Shown: one piece after another, positions 7,444 to 10,824 of the stretch
Position numbering within the stretch: the first letter of the stretch is position 1
Layout of the letters: every line of letters starts with the position of its first letter
Source: Monoraphidium neglectum
Taxonomy: Eukaryota > Chlorophyta > Chlorophyceae > Sphaeropleales > Selenastraceae
Direction of reading: 5' to 3'
NCBI RefSeq assembly: GCF_000611645.1
Contig: NW_014012746.1
Span: forward strand, 8,790-19,613
DNA length: 10,824 nt
The notes under the pieces: model-generated
Told to the model about the DNA's origin: nothing
The model's input: only the letters and a program-made list of their open reading frames with translations
Database searches by the model: none
Program-made: the position numbers and the translations under genes

Positions 7444-8823
7444 GACAGCCGAGCCCCGACGGCGTGCTTGCTGCAGGTGAGGCCGTGCCAGGGCAATCAG
7501 CGGTGTTTTGTCTGTGCCGACCGCCTGGCGAGCATGTGCAGCTGCGGCCCAAGGCGGACTGGTTTCGACTATTGCTTGCTGCAGCAATAAAGTCCAGCTG
7601 CTGGGACCAGCGCGCACCGGGCAACAAGCCCTGGCACTTGGCCCAGCCCCAATTTCCACCAACCCCCAACCCCAACCCCGCCCCTGCCTGGCTGACCCTG
7701 CCACGGGCGCCTCCACACGGGCGGGTGCTGGCCAGGCGCAGCCAGCACCAGCCCAGTAGCAGCATCACGCGGCAGCGGCGGCGGCATTAGCAGAGCCCCG
7801 GGGTGGCCGGCCGTGCTGGCGTGCATATCTTTGTTCGTGACACAGTATGGGGCCAGCGGATGGCTGCAGGCGGCGCTGCTGGCCCCGAGCGGCGGCGGCG
7901 GGGGCGGCGGTGCAGCCGCGGCAGCCCTGCAGGCGCTGCTGGGCGGCGCGGCGGGGTCGACCTGGCCGGCGGAGGACGCGGTGCTGTTTGCGGCGGCCGT
8001 CGCGCTGTGGGCCGCGTTCGACGGCACGCGGCAGGTTAGCTGTGGCCGTGTGCGGCTGCGGCTTTTGGCTGGTGCCCCGGGCACAGTTTGTGATGGTGGC
8101 CGCCCACCCAGCTTTCGCAGGTTTCGTCTGGCCACGCCATGCTCGTCCATGAAGTGCATTCTTCTGTTCGCTTGAGAGAAATGTTCGCTTGAGAGAAATG
8201 TTCGCTTGAGAGAAAACTTCAACTTGAGGCGCCCAATGGTCACACGCAAGGCCGCCTCCCTGCCCAAGCCAACCCACCAGCCACGGCATCAGCCAAGTAA
8301 CCGCCCGACCGTTCCTCACCCCCAGGGCGCGTTCATGGCCGCGCTCACCGCTGTGTGCGGCCCCGCGGCCGAGATATTCCTGATCAACGTGTTGGATCTC
8401 TACGACTACACCCACCCGCAGATCTGGGGGGTGCCCCTCTGGATTCCCTGGGTGTACGCGGCAGGTGGGGCCGCCGGGGGCAGGGAGCAGGCGCGTGCCA
8501 TGTTGGGGGCGGGCGTCCGATAAATGACATTCGACGCGGGCGGGGCGTGGCTGGTGCGCTGCATGGACGGGTTCCTGCACGCTGACGGGGTTCGCCCCCG
8601 CCCCCCTGCTGCGCCTGAACTACACACACATTCCCTGAGCACGTCTGGCGGCTACTCCATTTGATCTGCACGCCTCCTCAACATTTTTTGGCCCCATACC
8701 CGCATTGCTCGCGTCCCAGGGGGCCCCGCCGTCGGCGGCTTGGGCCGCAGGGTCTGGGCGACGCTCAAAGCCTCCGCGGCGGCGGCGGCCGAGGCGCCCG
8801 GGCGCCGTGGCGGCGGCGTTTGA
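6833..8823 (+). CDS. Insig-family six-helix membrane protein, likely organelle-targeted
   Basis: Five exons: 6833-6956, 7081-7476, 7796-8034, 8326-8464, 8720-8823. All introns are GT-AG with matching phases and no frameshift, giving 333 residues. Animal Insig is an ER protein that binds SCAP and HMG-CoA reductase in sterol control; the algal role is unknown. Six hydrophobic segments fit the family: around LGPLCDGLHS (78-87), WWVPLLFGGAGVIIG (116-130), two in exon 3 ending LWAAFDGTRQ (244-253), GAFMAALTAVCGPAAEIFLI (254-273), and WIPWVYAAGGPAVGGLGR (292-309). LW..FD..R.G, Y.YT.P, W[IL]P and AGG...G.[IL]GR match animal Insig. The last motif appears only when 8464 is joined to 8720; reading on from 8464 gives a different tail and a stop at 8521. 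The N-terminal 41 residues (MALSVSRLRSRPRVPPQLDT onward) are rich in Arg, Ser and Ala with one acidic residue, like a plastid or mitochondrial transit peptide. A loop holds 14 Gln (149-162), and exon 3 has a Gly/Ala-rich insert. TGTAA follows 90 bases after the stop. Confidence 0.8.
7401..7442 (+). repeat. (CAG)14 tract coding polyglutamine
   Basis: Fourteen uninterrupted CAG codons follow CAGCAGCAC in exon 2 of the Insig-like gene. They code for Gln 149-162 in the loop after the second hydrophobic segment. Because it is a pure triplet repeat, length changes keep the frame. Confidence 0.95.
8166..8216 (+). repeat. Three tandem 17-bp units in an intron
   Basis: GTTCGCTTGAGAGAAAT occurs three times in direct succession (the third copy ends in AA), followed by a partial echo, CTTCAACTTGAG. 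It lies inside the intron 8035-8325 of the Insig-like gene, about 110 bases before the acceptor. Confidence 0.95.
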
Positions 8824-8912
8824 CCGAGTCGACCCTCCCTGCCGAGCGAGCGGGGCGCGGCGCTGCGGCGCGCGCCGGGTCGGTGCGAGCTCGGCGGCGG
8901 CCGGACCTCCCT

Positions 8913-8917
8913 TGTAA
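8913..8917 (+). terminator. Polyadenylation signal TGTAA of the Insig-like gene
   Basis: TGTAA lies 90 bases after the TGA at 8821-8823, with an AT-rich CAAATAGG after it. Its position supports the five-exon model and its last exon. Confidence 0.7.
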
Positions 8918-9461
8918 CAAATAGGCATCGCCCCGGCTTTGATGCTTGTAGCGTTGGTGTGCTGTCATCAAATTCAAAGATCATGGCGGGGTGAGAATTT
9001 CGAAGCGGGGCCTCAGGTGCCATGTCACGTGCAGCAACGGCAGCTGCTTCTGCCACGGCTCGCTGCCCCGTGGCAGCGCAGCTGCTGACACCCCGCGGGA
9101 CGTGGCGCCCCAGCATGCTTGCGAGCTCGCTGGCGCACGGCAGCGCGGCGCCCCGGCTGCAGGGCCGCCCAGCACGCCTTGCTGAAGTTGCCGGCTTGCC
9201 TCGACCTTGCACAGACCTTACAATGCTCCCCTACCATGCGTGTGCCATGCTTTTGTCATGCGTGCCGTGCGTGCGCCGTGCCCCGGTAGGCTGCCGCGCC
9301 GCCGCCTTGCTCTGTCGCTGCTATCCGCCAGCGCCCTCCCCCGCCCTCTCCCAGCCTTGCCGCTGCCGCACCCCTGCGCACTGGACCCCCTTTCAACAAC
9401 CCTTTGCGACAGCCAACCACGCTGAAAAAATCCGCCAAGCTCCTGCAGAAGAAGGGGACCG
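8918..9461. other. Convergent intergenic region
   Basis: The Insig-like gene ends on the left and the minus-strand SR-type gene on the right. A plus-strand ATG at 9022 opens an Ala/Ser/Arg-rich frame resembling a transit peptide, but no further exons fit before the SR-type gene. A second TTACA (minus TGTAA) at 9218-9222 could be an alternative poly(A) site for the SR-type gene. Otherwise nothing is recognised. Confidence 0.4.
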
Positions 9462-9466
9462 TTACA
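9462..9466 (-). terminator. Polyadenylation signal TGTAA of the SR-type gene
   Basis: TTACA on the plus strand is TGTAA on the minus strand. It lies about 194 bases beyond the stop codon at 9660-9662. Confidence 0.6.
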
Positions 9467-9659
9467 CTAAAGGGCCCTTGCGCCGCCGCCGCTGCAATGC
9501 GCGGCCCGCGCCCAGCCGCCGCCGCCGCCGTTGCCGCCGCGCGGCGCGTGCGCGCGCCACATCGCGCGCAAGCGCCTGTGTGGAGCCGAACGAGGCCCAG
9601 GGCGGCATGCGCAGGCTGCGCGCTGCAGCTCAGGCACACCAGGGGGCGCATTTGCGCAA

Positions 9660-10824
9660 TCACCCGTCCGACATGTCCGCCCCGCCGCTGCCGCCGCCCT
9701 TCCCGCCCCCGCCGTTCGTCGCTGCCGCGCCCGCCTCCGCCGCGCCCGCCTCTGCCGCGCCGCCCTCGCCGGCCCCTCCATCCGCCGCGCCGCCGCCGCG
9801 CTCCTCGCGCGGGCCCCTGTCCTTCTCCCGCTCCCTCTCCCTGTCTTTGTCCTTATGCTTGTGCTTCGACTTGTGCTTGTGCTTGTCTTTCCTGTCCTCC
9901 TTATGCCGCCTGCTGCTGCGATCCTCCTTCCCATCCCCCTCCCGCCCCCGCGCCTCCCCGCCGCCGCGGCCGCCCTCCTCCTCGCCCTCATCTGCCGCCA
10001 GCGCCGGCCCCGCCGCGCCGTTGACGCGCGCCGCGCCAGCGTCGGCGCCGCTCTCGCGCCGGCGCTTGCTGTCGCCGGCGCCGGCGCCGCCGCCGTCGCG
10101 CCCCCTGCTGCGGCTGCGGCTGCGGCTGCGCTTGCTCCGATCGCGCCCCTTGTCGCCGCCGTCCCGCCCCCTGCTGCGGCTGCGGCTGCGCTTGAGCTTG
10201 TCGCGTCCCCTGTCCCCGCCGTCCCTCCCTCTGCTGCGGCTGCGGCTCCGCGGGCGGTCACGCTCGCGCTCACGCTCGCGGCCGCCGTCGCGGCCCCGCT
10301 CCCTGCTGCCGCCCCTGCTCTTGCCCCGCCCCTCGTCCCCGCCGCCGCCGCGCTCGAGCCGCGCGCGGGCCGAGCCGCCGTCGCGGCCCCTGCTACGGCT
10401 GCGCGAGCGGCTGCGGCTCCGGCTGCGGCGGCGCCCGCCGCTGGTCGGCTCCAGTCGGGGCGAGCCCCTGCGTGTTTCGAGAGTGGGATGTATGTTGCTG
10501 TGTTGAGCCGTGCATGGGAGCAGAGGTGCGGGGTGCATCAAACACGCATGGCGGCCAGCGGCATTGCGCGACCAGTGCAGGGGTGAAGCGGCGGAACATA
10601 AGGGCGCAACAACAGCAATCGAGCAGCGAGTGATGCAACTTCCAAGCCAAGCAAGCCCAACAGGCAAGCGCGACCACTGGCAATCAAGTGACAAATGTGA
10701 CGAATTCAGGGTGGGCATGTCCCCTCCTCCTCGGCCCCACCTGCCGCGGAATCCACGCGAGCGCGGCGACGGCGTGCGCCGCCGCGGCGAGGGGACGCGC
10801 CGCCTGGGCGGCGGCGACGGCGAC
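9660..10824 (-). CDS. SR-type splicing protein, C-terminal RS domain (partial)
   Basis: Two exons are visible: 10741-10824, continuing beyond the window, and 9660-10467, joined across the intron 10468-10740 (CGGCAG|GTGGGG ... ACGCAG|G). The split codon is Arg in both halves. Exon 1 reads SPSPPPRRRVPSPRRRTPSP, a Pro-Ser-Arg pattern typical of SRRM1-, SR45- and PRP38-type splicing proteins. Exon 2 starts GSPRLEPTSGGRRRS, then a run of Arg-Ser pairs. RSRSRSRGRDGGDRGRDKLK-like units follow, then a Glu/Asp stretch, a Lys/His/Asp stretch (DKHKHKSKHKHKDKDRERER), and an Ala/Gly-rich end finishing GADMSDG and stop. RS domains are phosphorylated by SR kinases and mediate contacts among splicing factors in the nucleus. 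The N-terminal domain that would name the family (RRM, PWI, PRP38 or cyclophilin) is outside the window. Plus-strand frames of 351 and 494 codons over this region are antisense shadows. Confidence 0.75.
   Translation of the reverse strand, partial: SPSPPPRRRVPSPRRRTPSPRSRGFRGRWGRGGGDMPTLNSSHLSLDCQWSRLPVGLAWLGSCITRCSIAVVAPLCSAASPLHWSRNAAGRHACLMHPAPLLPCTAQHSNIHPTLETRRGSPRLEPTSGGRRRSRSRSRSRSRSRGRDGGSARARLERGGGGDEGRGKSRGGSRERGRDGGRERERERDRPRSRSRSRGRDGGDRGRDKLKRSRSRSRGRDGGDKGRDRSKRSRSRSRSRGRDGGGAGAGDSKRRRESGADAGAARVNGAAGPALAADEGEEEGGRGGGEARGREGDGKEDRSSRRHKEDRKDKHKHKSKHKHKDKDREREREKDRGPREERGGGAADGGAGEGGAAEAGAAEAGAAATNGGGGKGGGSGGADMSDG
10092..10270 (-). repeat. 60-bp tandem repeats in the RS domain
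   Basis: Two units of 20 codons and part of a third follow each other: RSRSRSRGRDGG plus DRGRDKLK, then RSRSRSRGRDGG plus DKGRDRSK, then RSRSRSRSRGRDGG. The DNA repeats as well as the protein (CTGCTGCGGCTGCGGCTGCG recurs on the plus strand), so the domain grew by tandem duplication. Confidence 0.8.

Noticed and set aside
7576..7587. 12-bp perfect palindrome TTGCTGCAGCAA in an intron
   Set aside because: Short palindromes around a PstI-like core arise by chance in this composition, and no repeat or partner site was found.
7280..7768. Minus-strand frame with a long Cys run, and others with Leu or Ala runs
   Set aside because: These are the other readings of the CAG tract; the Gln reading continues the conserved Insig-like exon.
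8652..9212. Minus-strand frame of 186 codons
   Set aside because: It covers the last Insig-like exon and its poly(A) signal in antisense, has no family resemblance, and its composition follows the GC-rich template.
9022..9230. Possible plus-strand gene with a transit-peptide-like start (MSRAATAAASATARCPVAAQ)
   Set aside because: It would need further exons inside the 3' region of the SR-type gene and none were seen; kept only as a remark in the intergenic entry.
9022..10506. Plus-strand open frame of 494 codons, and a 351-codon one in another frame
   Set aside because: Their long Ser/Leu and Ala/Pro runs are the antisense reading of Arg-Ser, Lys-His and Arg-Asp codons of the minus-strand SR-type protein, which has spliced structure, family composition and a downstream TGTAA.

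Overview
This window looks like nuclear DNA of a green alga (Chlorophyta). It is very GC-rich, coding stretches have GC-rich third codon positions, and genes are split by introns of about 120-450 bp with GTGCG or GTGAG donors and C-rich tracts before AG. Three plus-strand genes are followed by TGTAA, the usual green-algal polyadenylation signal, and its complement TTACA lies just past the end of the minus-strand gene at the right edge. The species cannot be read from the sequence. No RNA gene, transposon, CRISPR array or viral element was seen.

Layout, left to right. (1) 1-2227, plus: the 3' half of a WD40 protein of the MORG1/WDR83 family. Its exon/intron structure is kept, but an in-frame TAG and four single-base losses interrupt it. 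One intron carries a G-rich minisatellite that includes a second copy of the exon-donor junction. (2) 2228-2719: gap with one unexplained coding-like stretch on the minus strand. (3) 2720-3142, minus: a small protein with one membrane segment followed by five 11-residue repeats. (4) 3203-4039, plus: a two-exon coiled-coil protein; exon 1 is uncertain. (5) 4040-4791: intergenic, rich in CATG. (6) 4792-5878, plus: a two-exon Ala/Arg-rich coiled-coil protein. (7) 5879-6832: intergenic, with a possible last exon of a minus-strand gene and an inverted repeat upstream of the next gene. (8) 6833-8823, plus: a five-exon gene for a six-helix membrane protein of the Insig family, with a transit-peptide-like N-terminus and a 14-glutamine loop. 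(9) 8824-9659: convergent 3' regions. (10) 9660-10824, minus: the C-terminal RS domain of an SR-type splicing protein; its N-terminus is beyond the window.

The genes do not form an operon or an obvious pathway. The Insig-like gene, the SR-domain gene and the MORG1-like locus rest on family similarity. The three coiled-coil genes in the middle match no family I can name. The most unusual items are the decayed or error-riddled MORG1-like locus, the duplicated splice junction in its minisatellite, the hendecad-repeat membrane protein, and the apparently organelle-targeted Insig-like protein.
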